A stretch of DNA of 26,893 nt from Actinomycetes bacterium. Its GTDB lineage: Bacteria > Actinomycetota > Actinomycetes > Propionibacteriales > Propionibacteriaceae. Of the stretch, positions 1 through 7,699 are shown one piece after another. The notes below the pieces were generated by a model, which was given only the letters and a program-made list of their open reading frames with translations, did no database searches and was not told where the DNA came from. The translations under genes were made by a program, and so were the position numbers. The DNA lies in NCBI GenBank assembly GCA_023436925.1, contig JAEZHJ010000107.1, positions 1 to 26,893 on the forward strand, in the 5' to 3' direction. The stretch's first letter is position 1. Every line of letters starts with the position of its first letter.

Positions 1-3000
1 AACGGGTCGTAGGTCGCCCACCCGGAGAACTCGTCGGCCCCCGGCCCCTCCAGCGAGTAGCTCTTCACGGTGTACCGGAAACCACCGGAGTCGCTGGTGA
101 TCCCGAGGTCGGCCGCGAACACCGGCAACAGCATGGTGCTGCTGTCGGTCGGCGCGGTCGCCAGGAAGCCGCTGGCGTACAACCCGTCGGCCAGGGCGTC
201 ACCCTTGTCGTCGAGTTCCAGCAGGAACACCTCGGTCAGCCCGTTGTAGCTGCCGGTGCGCACCGCGCCGGAGTCGAAGCTGAACACGATCCAGTCCGGC
301 GTCCCGTCGCTGTCGGTGTCCAGCTCGACGTCGAACTCGTTCAGCACGGCGTTCGACCACCGGTCGTGGTTGTTGACCGCGAACACCAGCAGGTCGTCAT
401 CGGCGAGGTACTGAACGCCGGCGGCGTTCAGGTCGAAGCCGTTGCCGGGCGTCGCGCGTCCGACGTCCCTGCGGTCGGTCAGGCCCCAGGTGTAGAAGTC
501 GGCCCCGGCGTCCAGCGCCCCACCGGCATTGGTCAGCTGGACCGTCGCCGAGGTGGCCGGGACGATGACCGGCGTCGGCTTCGGGCTCGGCGTCGGCTTC
601 GGGCTCTTGGTCGGCTTCGGCTTGGGTGCCTTGCCGCCCGGCTTGCCGTCCGGCTCCGCCGCGGCGGCGGTGGCCTGCGGCGCGGCGCCCGGGGTCACGC
701 TCGGGCTGGGCTGCGCCGAGGATGACGGTTCCGGCGACGCCGACGGGGTCGGCTGCTGCGACGGGGAGGGCGACGGGGTCGGGGTGACCTTCGTCGTCAA
801 CGGGAACCAGCCGCGGTTGAGGTCACGGACCTTGGCCTGCGCCCGGGGCACCAGCAGGTACGGCACCCGCTGCACCTGGTCGGACGAGGTCAGCACCACG
901 TTGCCGGAGACCTCGCGGAAGCGGAACTGGTCATTGCCGTAGGAGGATCCCAGCTGGCTCGCCTGGGCGGTGAGGGTGACCTTCACCTTCACCGACTTGC
1001 CCGGCTTGACCTTGACCACCCGCGGGCTGAGCGTGATGTTCGCCGGCCGCGAGGCAGCGTCCGGGGTGGAGGACAAGGTGTAGCGCACGGTCGACCTGCC
1101 CTTGTTCTCGATCACCAGGGTGCGGGAGGCCCGGTAGACCTTCGTGGGTTCGGCGAAGCCGAAGGACAAGGACGGCTCGCGATCCCAGCCGCTGCTGGTG
1201 CGGTACCGGTCCCCGGTGACCACAACGCGGGTCGCCACCGCCTGGGCGGCATCGACCAGGCCGACCCCACCACGAACCAGCCGCTGGCCGGCGACCTTCT
1301 CCGGGTCGGCGGTGGTCACGATCGCCGAGGCGACGTCGGAGGACTCCCACCTCGGGTGCGCCTGGACGACGAGCGCGGCGACGCCCGCCACGTGCGGGGC
1401 GGCCATCGAGGTGCCCGAGATCGTCGCCGGACCGTTGCCGGTGCCGACGCCGGTCGACACGATCGCCACCCCGGGGGCGGCGACGTTCGGGCTGATCGCC
1501 GAGTCGCCGTTGCGCGGACCGCTGGAGCTGAACGACCCGTAGCCGGTGAAGGACGGGTTCGCCAGCGGCTGGTCGGTCAGCGTGACGGTTTCGCCCTCGG
1601 CGTCCACCACCGCTGCCCGATCGCTATCGCGGACACCCAGGAACGGGATGGTCACCTCGTAGGGCTCGTTGTCATCGGGATTGCTGGTGATGGCACCCTC
1701 GAACGGCGGATACCCGGGATCGGTGTTGATCTGCAGCACCGCCGCGGCGCCGGCCTGCTGGCCGAAGATCGCCTTGGCGGCCCGGGCGCACTCGCCCCGG
1801 GTGGCGGCCGCGAGCTGGTTGCTGCCGGCCGTGACCCCGTTGGCGGTGAAGGCCTCGACCGAGCAGCCGAGGGACTCATTCTCGGTAGTGCCCGCGATGT
1901 CGTCCAGGACGACGACCGTCAGCGGCGCGCTGGGCAGGTCTGCGCCGTTGGCGTTGATCGCCGCCAGCGACGTGCCGTTGGAGAACTCCATCAGCGCGCC
2001 GGGGAAGCTGGCGGTGGAATCGACCGCGGAGACCGCGATCACACCGTCACCGGCGCCCGGGGCACCAGTGATGTACGGGTTGGGGCCGGAGTTGCCGGCC
2101 GAGGTGACGACCACGACGCCGGCGCCCACCGCGTTGGTGGCGGCGACCGAGGACGGGTCGTCGGCCCGGCCGAACGGAGAGCCGAGCGACATGTTGATCA
2201 CGTCCATGTCATTGGCGACAGCCCAGTCGATCGCCTCCGTGGTGACGTCGGTGCTGCCGTTGCAGCCGAAGACGCGCAGCGCGTACAGGTCGACCTGCGG
2301 GGCCACGCCCGGCCCGATCCGGTAGTCCCGGGACGCGGCGGAGGCGTCGTAGGGACCGGGGTAGGTGGTGCCGTCGGCCAACACGCCGCTGCCGCCGGCC
2401 GTGCCGGCCACGTGGCTGCCATGGCCGTCACAGTCCAGCGGGTTGGGGTCGGGATGCGGCACCGGCTGGTAGGTGGGGCTGTCGGGGTCGGCGTCGTAGG
2501 AGTCGCCGACGAAGTCCCAGCCGCCCTTCACCCGGGGCGCCGCCGGGCCGAACAGCGCGGGGTCGGCCGCGGAGGCCTCGTCGGCCCGGGCCTGCTGGTA
2601 GGCCTCGACCGTGCCGGGACCGCCGAAGTTGGCGTGGGTGTAGTCGATGCCGGTGTCGATGACGGCGAGCTTGATCCCCTCGCCGGTGTAGCCGGTGTCC
2701 TGCCAGACCTGGGGGACGCCCAGGTAGGGGACCGACACGGCGTTGTCCAGCGAGTAGAGCTTCACGGCGTGGATGCCGGCGACCTCGGGCAGGTCGGCGA
2801 CCGCGTCCAGCTGCGAGCGGGAGATCTGCACCCGCATGCCGTTGTAGGCCGACCACATGTGGGACTTCACCTTGCCGCCCCGGTTGGTGATCGTGCGTGC
2901 CACCTTGTCCTGGGACTTGCGCAGCTTGTCGCGGACCGCCCGGCGCTCGGCGTCGCTGAGCTTGCGGCCACGTTCGGCCTGAACGACAGCGACCGGGTCG

Positions 3001-3188
3001 CCGACCAGTTCGACCATGACCTGGACACTGGCGTCGCGGGACAGGCCCTGGGGCCGGATGTCGGAGTCGATGCGGCCGGACGACCCGGCTCGTTCGAAGC
3101 GATCGGTTGGGTCGCCGGGATCGGCGTACGCGTAGGTCGGGACGGCGAGGGCGAGGATGCCGGTCGCGATCAGGATTCTGCGGAACAA
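1..3188 (-). CDS. Secreted subtilisin-like (S8) serine protease with PA insert and Pro-rich stalk, 3' end cut by window
   Basis: This is an extracellular serine endopeptidase of peptidase family S8. The frame is open from a TTG at 3188 to the window edge (about 1062 residues), so the C-terminus is missing. TTG gives a good signal peptide (FRR, then a hydrophobic run ending TYAYA at about residue 22). The only nearby ATG (3208) is out of frame, and AAAGG lies 12 bases upstream. An I9-type propeptide spans about 45-140. The catalytic triad is visible: Asp178 (VIDTGID), His256 (DGHGSHVAGT) and Ser594 (GTSMAAPHVAG), with oxyanion Asn366 (SAGNSG). The 338-residue His-Ser gap holds a PA-type insert, as in lactocepin-like subtilases. 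After a beta-rich region, a Pro/Ser/Thr/Lys linker (about 800-876) leads to a further domain containing an Asp-rich DTDSDGTPD loop that may bind calcium. No sortase signal can be judged because the end is missing. It stands alone, divergent from the next gene. Confidence 0.93.
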   Translation of the reverse strand, partial: MFRRILIATGILALAVPTYAYADPGDPTDRFERAGSSGRIDSDIRPQGLSRDASVQVMVELVGDPVAVVQAERGRKLSDAERRAVRDKLRKSQDKVARTITNRGGKVKSHMWSAYNGMRVQISRSQLDAVADLPEVAGIHAVKLYSLDNAVSVPYLGVPQVWQDTGYTGEGIKLAVIDTGIDYTHANFGGPGTVEAYQQARADEASAADPALFGPAAPRVKGGWDFVGDSYDADPDSPTYQPVPHPDPNPLDCDGHGSHVAGTAGGSGVLADGTTYPGPYDASAASRDYRIGPGVAPQVDLYALRVFGCNGSTDVTTEAIDWAVANDMDVINMSLGSPFGRADDPSSVAATNAVGAGVVVVTSAGNSGPNPYITGAPGAGDGVIAVSAVDSTASFPGALMEFSNGTSLAAINANGADLPSAPLTVVVLDDIAGTTENESLGCSVEAFTANGVTAGSNQLAAATRGECARAAKAIFGQQAGAAAVLQINTDPGYPPFEGAITSNPDDNEPYEVTIPFLGVRDSDRAAVVDAEGETVTLTDQPLANPSFTGYGSFSSSGPRNGDSAISPNVAAPGVAIVSTGVGTGNGPATISGTSMAAPHVAGVAALVVQAHPRWESSDVASAIVTTADPEKVAGQRLVRGGVGLVDAAQAVATRVVVTGDRYRTSSGWDREPSLSFGFAEPTKVYRASRTLVIENKGRSTVRYTLSSTPDAASRPANITLSPRVVKVKPGKSVKVKVTLTAQASQLGSSYGNDQFRFREVSGNVVLTSSDQVQRVPYLLVPRAQAKVRDLNRGWFPLTTKVTPTPSPSPSQQPTPSASPEPSSSAQPSPSVTPGAAPQATAAAAEPDGKPGGKAPKPKPTKSPKPTPSPKPTPVIVPATSATVQLTNAGGALDAGADFYTWGLTDRRDVGRATPGNGFDLNAAGVQYLADDDLLVFAVNNHDRWSNAVLNEFDVELDTDSDGTPDWIVFSFDSGAVRTGSYNGLTEVFLLELDDKGDALADGLYASGFLATAPTDSSTMLLPVFAADLGITSDSGGFRYTVKSYSLEGPGADEFSGWATYDP

Positions 3189-3268
3189 GGTGCTACCGAA
3201 CCTTTCATCAGGTACAGGCCGAGGGGGGTCCAGGCCCAGGTAGCCGCCTGGAGGGGCGGGATTCAGGC

Positions 3269-3298
3269 AGGCTATGGGCCTGCTCCCCGGCCGGTCAA
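3269..3298 (-). promoter_or_regulatory. Candidate sigma-70-type promoter of the S8 protease gene
   Basis: On the minus strand, TTGACC (3298-3293), an 18-base spacer and TAGCCT (3274-3269) form a good vegetative-type promoter. The predicted start near 3262 would give a leader of about 74 nt before the TTG start at 3188. This is one of the few places in the window where both hexamers are recognisable. Confidence 0.5.
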
Positions 3299-3410
3299 CG
3301 GGTCGCGGCCAAGGATGACCACCTTCCTCGTCCCCGGATCGAGACCTCGCACCGGCCGGTCAGTCGCGGTTCGAGGCCGCCGACCCTCGCCTGCACGGCA
3401 GGTGGTGGGC

Positions 3411-3416
3411 CACAGT
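3411..3416 (+). promoter_or_regulatory. Candidate leaderless -10 element before the MBL/beta-CASP gene
   Basis: CACAGT ends six bases before the ATG at 3423, so transcription would begin at the start codon. A GGAGG also lies here but only one base from the ATG, too close for a normal Shine-Dalgarno interaction. Confidence 0.35.
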
Positions 3417-3422
3417 GGAGGC

Positions 3423-4811
3423 ATGGCGAACTCGTTGACGACCCGCCTGCGCTTCCTTGGCGGGGCGGGCACGGTGACCGGCTCCAAGTACCTGCTCGAG
3501 GTTGCCGATCGCCGTCTGTTGATCGATGCCGGGCTGTTCCAGGGCGAGAAGCGGCTGCGCGAACTGAACTGGTCGGACTTCCCGGTGCCGCCGGCCTCGA
3601 TCAGCGACATCCTGATCACCCACGCCCACCTCGACCATGTCGGCTACCTCCCGGCGCTGGTGCGGCGCGGGTTCACCGGCCGGGTCTGGACGACCCCCGC
3701 CACAGCGCGGCTGGCCGAGATCGTGCTGCGCGACTCGGCCTTCCTCAACGAACGGGACGCCGAGTACGCCGCCGAGCGCGGCTTCTCCCGGCACCGTCCG
3801 CCGCTGCCGCTGTACACCACCGAGGACGTCGCGGCGACCCTGCCGCTGCTCGAACCGGTCGGCTACCACGCCCGGCTGGATCTCGGCGAGGGCATCGTCG
3901 CGCGGTTCGTCCCGGCCGGGCACATCCTCGGCTCGGCCAGCATCCACATCACGACGCCGTCCACGCAGGTGCTGTTCTCCGGGGATCTCGGACGGCCCGA
4001 GCACCCGGTCCTGCGGGCGCGGGAGATCCCGCCGGGGGCGGGCACCGTCCTGGTCGAGTCGACCTACGGCGACCGGGTCCACCCCTCCCCCGAGACCGGC
4101 CACGAGCCGCTGGCCGAGCTGATCCGGCGCACCGTGCGGCGCGGCGGATCCGTCCTGGTGCCGGCGTTCGCGGTGGACCGGACGGAGGTGGTGCTCAAGA
4201 CGCTGTCGACGATGCAGGCCGAGGGCCGCATCCCGCAGCTGCCGATCTTCGTCAACTCGCCGATGGCGCTGGCGGCGCTGGCGGTCTACCGCGACCCCGA
4301 GTTCCGCGACGAGCTGCGACCCGACCTCGACCCTGAGCACTTCATCGACCTGCCCCAGCTGCGGGAGGTCCGCTCCACCGAGGAATCGATGCGGCTCAAC
4401 GACCCCGCCCATCCGTGCATCATCATCGCCTCGTCGGGGATGGCCACGGGCGGCCGGGTGTTGCACCACCTGGAGCACATGCTGCCCGACCACCGTCATT
4501 CGGTGGTGCTGGTGGGCTACCAGAGCGAGGGCACCCGTGGCCGCTCGCTGGTGGACGGGGCGCGGCACCTCAAGATGCACGGCCGCTACGTGCCGGTGCG
4601 GGCCGAGGTGCTGCAGGACGACGAGTTCTCCGTGCACGCAGACGGCCCGGAGTTGCTTGACTGGCTCGCCGCCCTCACCCCGCCGCCGGCGCGGGTGTTC
4701 GCCGTCCATGGCACCGAGGAGGTGGCGACCCGGCTCGCCGGACAGATCGGCGAGCGGCTTGCGGTGCCGGCCATCGTGCCCCGCCTGGGGGAGTCCGTCC
4801 GGCTCGACTGA
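3423..4811 (+). CDS. MBL-fold metallo-hydrolase, beta-CASP RNA-processing family
   Basis: The 462-residue protein has the metallo-beta-lactamase plus beta-CASP architecture of CPSF-73/Ysh1-like ribonucleases, which act on RNA in the cytoplasm. Zinc-site motifs are visible in order: LLIDAG near residue 35, HAHLDH (His67, His69, Asp71, His72), GHILGSA (His167), SGDLG (Asp188), then the beta-CASP signatures ESTYGDR, SSGMATGGR and SVHAD (His405). VHGTEE (His429) follows near the C-terminus. Length is normal for bacterial members. No KH domain is present, unlike archaeal homologues, and it is shorter than RNase J. Translation is open far upstream of 3423, but homology to the family begins with TTRLRFLGGAGTVTGS right after the chosen ATG. 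It converges on the lactate module across a hairpin. The RNase role is inferred from the family; the exact substrate is unknown. Confidence 0.92.
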   Translation: MANSLTTRLRFLGGAGTVTGSKYLLEVADRRLLIDAGLFQGEKRLRELNWSDFPVPPASISDILITHAHLDHVGYLPALVRRGFTGRVWTTPATARLAEIVLRDSAFLNERDAEYAAERGFSRHRPPLPLYTTEDVAATLPLLEPVGYHARLDLGEGIVARFVPAGHILGSASIHITTPSTQVLFSGDLGRPEHPVLRAREIPPGAGTVLVESTYGDRVHPSPETGHEPLAELIRRTVRRGGSVLVPAFAVDRTEVVLKTLSTMQAEGRIPQLPIFVNSPMALAALAVYRDPEFRDELRPDLDPEHFIDLPQLREVRSTEESMRLNDPAHPCIIIASSGMATGGRVLHHLEHMLPDHRHSVVLVGYQSEGTRGRSLVDGARHLKMHGRYVPVRAEVLQDDEFSVHADGPELLDWLAALTPPPARVFAVHGTEEVATRLAGQIGERLAVPAIVPRLGESVRLD

Positions 4812-4815
4812 CGCT

Positions 4816-4852
4816 GCGCGCGGGGCCGAAGTTGCCGCCCTGCCCCGCGCGC
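4816..4852. terminator. Bidirectional hairpin terminator between convergent genes
   Basis: GCGCGCGGGGC (4816-4826) and GCCCCGCGCGC (4842-4852) form a perfect 11-bp stem around a 15-base loop. It sits in the 54-bp gap between the stops of two convergent genes. No clear U-tract follows, which is common in high-GC actinomycetes. Confidence 0.7.
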
Positions 4853-4865
4853 GCGTCGTTTCGCC

Positions 4866-7694
4866 CTACGACTGGCCTATCCCGGCCTGCTCCGCCAACA
4901 GTTCCAGGACGTGCCGGTAGGGCTTGCCGGTCGCACGGGTCATCCCCAGCTCGCAAGTGCGGTTGCAGCTGGCGTGCGCCTCGGCATCGAGTCGGGCAAC
5001 CTCGGCGGCCTCTGGGGCCGTCGCTGCTGCCGTGAGTTCGGGGTGCAGCATGCCGCGGTCACCAGCGAACGCGCAGCATCCCGAATCGAGTGGGACGTTG
5101 ACCTTGTCGGCCACCGCCTTGGCCACCGTGACCAGGTCGGGGTTGAGCCCCATCTGGGTCGACGAGCAGGTCGGGTGGATCGTGAGGGACTCCAGCTTGC
5201 GGTACTCCCCCAGGATCGGCAGGACGTGCTTGGCGACGAAGGCCACCGAGTCGATCACGGTGATCTTCAGTTCCGGGTCGGTCTCGATCATGTGCTTGAA
5301 CCCCTCCGTGCAGGAGGAGGCATCGCACACCACCGGGAGCCGCCCGTTGTCGGTCACCCGCCGGATCACCGGCAGCACCCGTGCCTTCATCTCGGCGTAG
5401 CCGTCCGGGATCCCCTTGCTGGACCACGGCGTACCGCAGCACATCGACTCGATCTCCGGCGGGACCAGCAGGGTGATGCCGGCCTTCGCGCACAGCGCCT
5501 CGAAGCTGACCTGCACGCCAGGGCCTTCCAGCGGCCCGAACATGACGTTCACGCAGGCCGGCAGGTACACCGCCGTGGCCTCGCCGCTGGGCAACGGACG
5601 CCGGCGCGGCGCACCGCCACCGGGCAGTTCCTTCGACCACAGCGGGATGTTGTCCTTGCCCAGGACGGCACGCGCCGCCTTGTCGACCCCGATCAGCACG
5701 TCCGCGAGCGGATCAGGCAGCCCGTTGGTGATCCCCATCACCGTCGAGAAGGTCGAGGTGGTGCCCTTCCAGTGCTTCGACAGCGTCGTCCACACCGCCT
5801 TGGTGGCACCCGGCGTGGTCTTCTCGCGCCGGAGCTTCTTCACCAGCAGGCCGGTGTTGATCTTCACCGGGCAGGCCGTGCCGCACATCCCGTCGACGGC
5901 GCAGGTGTGGACCACCTGGTAGTCGAACTCCTTCTCCAGCCGGGCGACCGCCTCGACATCACCGGCCAGGGCGAGGTTCTCGATCTCGCGCCGGACGGCG
6001 ATCCGCTGCCGCGGGGTGAGGGTGAGGCTGCGGGACGGGCAGACCGGCTCGCAGTAACCGCAGGACGTGCAGCGGTCGACTTCCTCTTCCACGCTCGGGT
6101 TGTTCTTGATGTGCTTGAGGTGGATGTCCGGGTCGTCGGAGATGATCGTGCCCGGGTTCAGCAGCCCGCTCGGGTCGAACAGCTGCTTGACCTCGCGCAT
6201 CACCTCGTACAGCTCGTCGCCGTACTGGCGTCGCACGAAGGGCGCCATCACCCGTCCGGTGCCGTGCTCGGCCTTCAGCGACCCGTCGTTGGCGATGATC
6301 AGGTCGACCATCTCCTCGGTGAAGTCGATGTACCGCTGCATCTGCTCGTCGGTTTCGAACCGGTCGGTGATCATGAAGTGGACGTTGCCGTCCTTGGCGT
6401 GGCCGAAGATCACCGAGTTCTCGTAGCGGTACTTGTCGAACAGCACCGACAGCTCGACACAGGTGTCGGCCAGCCGCTCGACCGGGACCACCACATCCTC
6501 CAGCAGGGCCGTGGTGCCGCTCTTGCGGGCGCCGGCCACCGAGGTGTACAGCCCCTTTCGCAGCGTCCACAGGTCGGCCCGCAGCACCGGATCGTCGGCC
6601 AGGGCGACCGGGCCACCGACCGGCAGGTCGGCCAGCGTCGGGCCCGCCTCGCGGACGACGTGCTCGAGTTCCTCGGCCGAGGTGGCCTGGTACTCCATCA
6701 GCAGCGCCGCCTGGGTGGTGACGGTGAGCTCCTTGATCATCGCCGGGGTGTCCGGGAAGGCCTGGCCCACCCGCAGCGAGGTGGCGTCCATCAACTCCAG
6801 GGTCGCCGCCCCGGTGGCCACCAGGCCCGGCAGTGAGTTGTTGGCCGCGTACAGGTCGTCGAAGACCACCAGGGCCGTCTTGATGAAGCTCCGCAGCGGG
6901 ATGGTGCGGAAGGTCGCCGAGGCGACGAAGGCCAGGGTGCCCTCGCTGCCGATCAGCAGGTGGGTGAGGATCTCGGCCGGGGTGGAGTAGTCCAGCAGCG
7001 AGTTGATCCCGTACCCCATGGTGTTCTTCATCGAGAACTGCTGGGTGATCTTCGCCACCGAGGCCGGGTTGGACACCACCCGCTCGCGCAGCTTGAGCAG
7101 GCCCTCGTAGAGCGCCGGCTCCAGGGCACGCAGCTTGGCGTCGGCGTCCGCGGCGCCGGTGTCGATCACGGTGCCCGAGGGCAGCACGGCGACGACCGAC
7201 TCCAGGGTGCGGTAGCTGTTCTCCACCGTGCCGCAGGCCATGCCCGAGGAGTTGTTGGCGACCACGCCGCCGATGGTGCAGGCTGCCTCGCTGGCCGGGT
7301 CGGGGCCCAGCTTGCGCCCGTAGGGGGCGAGATGGGCGTTGACCTGCTTGACCGTGACCCCGGGCTGCACCCGGACCCGGGCGCCGCCGTCCAGCACCTC
7401 CACGTTCTGGAAGTGCCGGCGGACGTCGGCCAGGACCTGGTCGGTGCACCCCTGCCCGGACAGGCTCGTCCCGCCGGAGCGGAAGGTGAGCCCGATCCCC
7501 GCGGCCGAGGTGGCCCGCAGCAGGCGGGCCACCTCGTCAGCGTCGCGGGGGGCGACGATGGCGCTCGGAAGGAGCAGGAAGTGCGAGGCGTCGTGAGCCA
7601 TCGCCCGGCGGTCGATCTCGGCCATCCGGATCTGGGTGGGCTCCCCCACGCACCCTGCGAGCAGGGTGGTGAGGGATTCCACTGACGTCGTCAT
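4866..7694 (-). CDS. FAD-binding and 4Fe-4S oxidoreductase, probable quinone-linked D-lactate dehydrogenase
   Basis: This 942-residue protein fuses a GlcD/D-lactate dehydrogenase-type flavoprotein to a GlcF-like iron-sulfur module. Visible elements: an FAD-binding PCMH domain (about 35-225, with FRSGGTSLSGQG and the GGVVANNSSGM loop), an FAD-oxidase C-terminal domain (FGHAKDGNVHF and AEHGTGR), a 4Fe-4S motif Cys542-x2-Cys545-x2-Cys548-x3-Cys552-Pro, a second motif Cys598-x5-Cys604-x3-Cys608-Pro, and two CCG domains (MCCGTPWSSKG, SGCCAFAGDRG). In the second cluster the usual CxxC is CxxD. It should oxidise D-lactate (possibly another 2-hydroxyacid) to pyruvate at the membrane and pass electrons to quinone. 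It follows the lactate permease directly, so the two are almost certainly cotranscribed. Start: ATG at 7694, or GTG at 7703, which overlaps the permease stop as GTGA. The long upstream ATG at 7793 would overlap the permease by 94 bp and is unlikely. Confidence 0.9.
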   Translation of the reverse strand: MTTSVESLTTLLAGCVGEPTQIRMAEIDRRAMAHDASHFLLLPSAIVAPRDADEVARLLRATSAAGIGLTFRSGGTSLSGQGCTDQVLADVRRHFQNVEVLDGGARVRVQPGVTVKQVNAHLAPYGRKLGPDPASEAACTIGGVVANNSSGMACGTVENSYRTLESVVAVLPSGTVIDTGAADADAKLRALEPALYEGLLKLRERVVSNPASVAKITQQFSMKNTMGYGINSLLDYSTPAEILTHLLIGSEGTLAFVASATFRTIPLRSFIKTALVVFDDLYAANNSLPGLVATGAATLELMDATSLRVGQAFPDTPAMIKELTVTTQAALLMEYQATSAEELEHVVREAGPTLADLPVGGPVALADDPVLRADLWTLRKGLYTSVAGARKSGTTALLEDVVVPVERLADTCVELSVLFDKYRYENSVIFGHAKDGNVHFMITDRFETDEQMQRYIDFTEEMVDLIIANDGSLKAEHGTGRVMAPFVRRQYGDELYEVMREVKQLFDPSGLLNPGTIISDDPDIHLKHIKNNPSVEEEVDRCTSCGYCEPVCPSRSLTLTPRQRIAVRREIENLALAGDVEAVARLEKEFDYQVVHTCAVDGMCGTACPVKINTGLLVKKLRREKTTPGATKAVWTTLSKHWKGTTSTFSTVMGITNGLPDPLADVLIGVDKAARAVLGKDNIPLWSKELPGGGAPRRRPLPSGEATAVYLPACVNVMFGPLEGPGVQVSFEALCAKAGITLLVPPEIESMCCGTPWSSKGIPDGYAEMKARVLPVIRRVTDNGRLPVVCDASSCTEGFKHMIETDPELKITVIDSVAFVAKHVLPILGEYRKLESLTIHPTCSSTQMGLNPDLVTVAKAVADKVNVPLDSGCCAFAGDRGMLHPELTAAATAPEAAEVARLDAEAHASCNRTCELGMTRATGKPYRHVLELLAEQAGIGQS

Positions 7695-7699
7695 GGTGG

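Noticed and set aside
560..800. Tandem-repeat-like tract (GGCGTCGGCTTCGGGCTC units)
   Set aside because: It encodes the Pro/Lys/Ser/Thr linker of the S8 protease. The repetition follows from the protein and is not a separate element.
1356..3422. Long plus-strand frame running into the MBL gene
   Set aside because: It lies opposite the S8 protease and has the composition of an antisense shadow in high-GC DNA. The real MBL protein starts at 3423.
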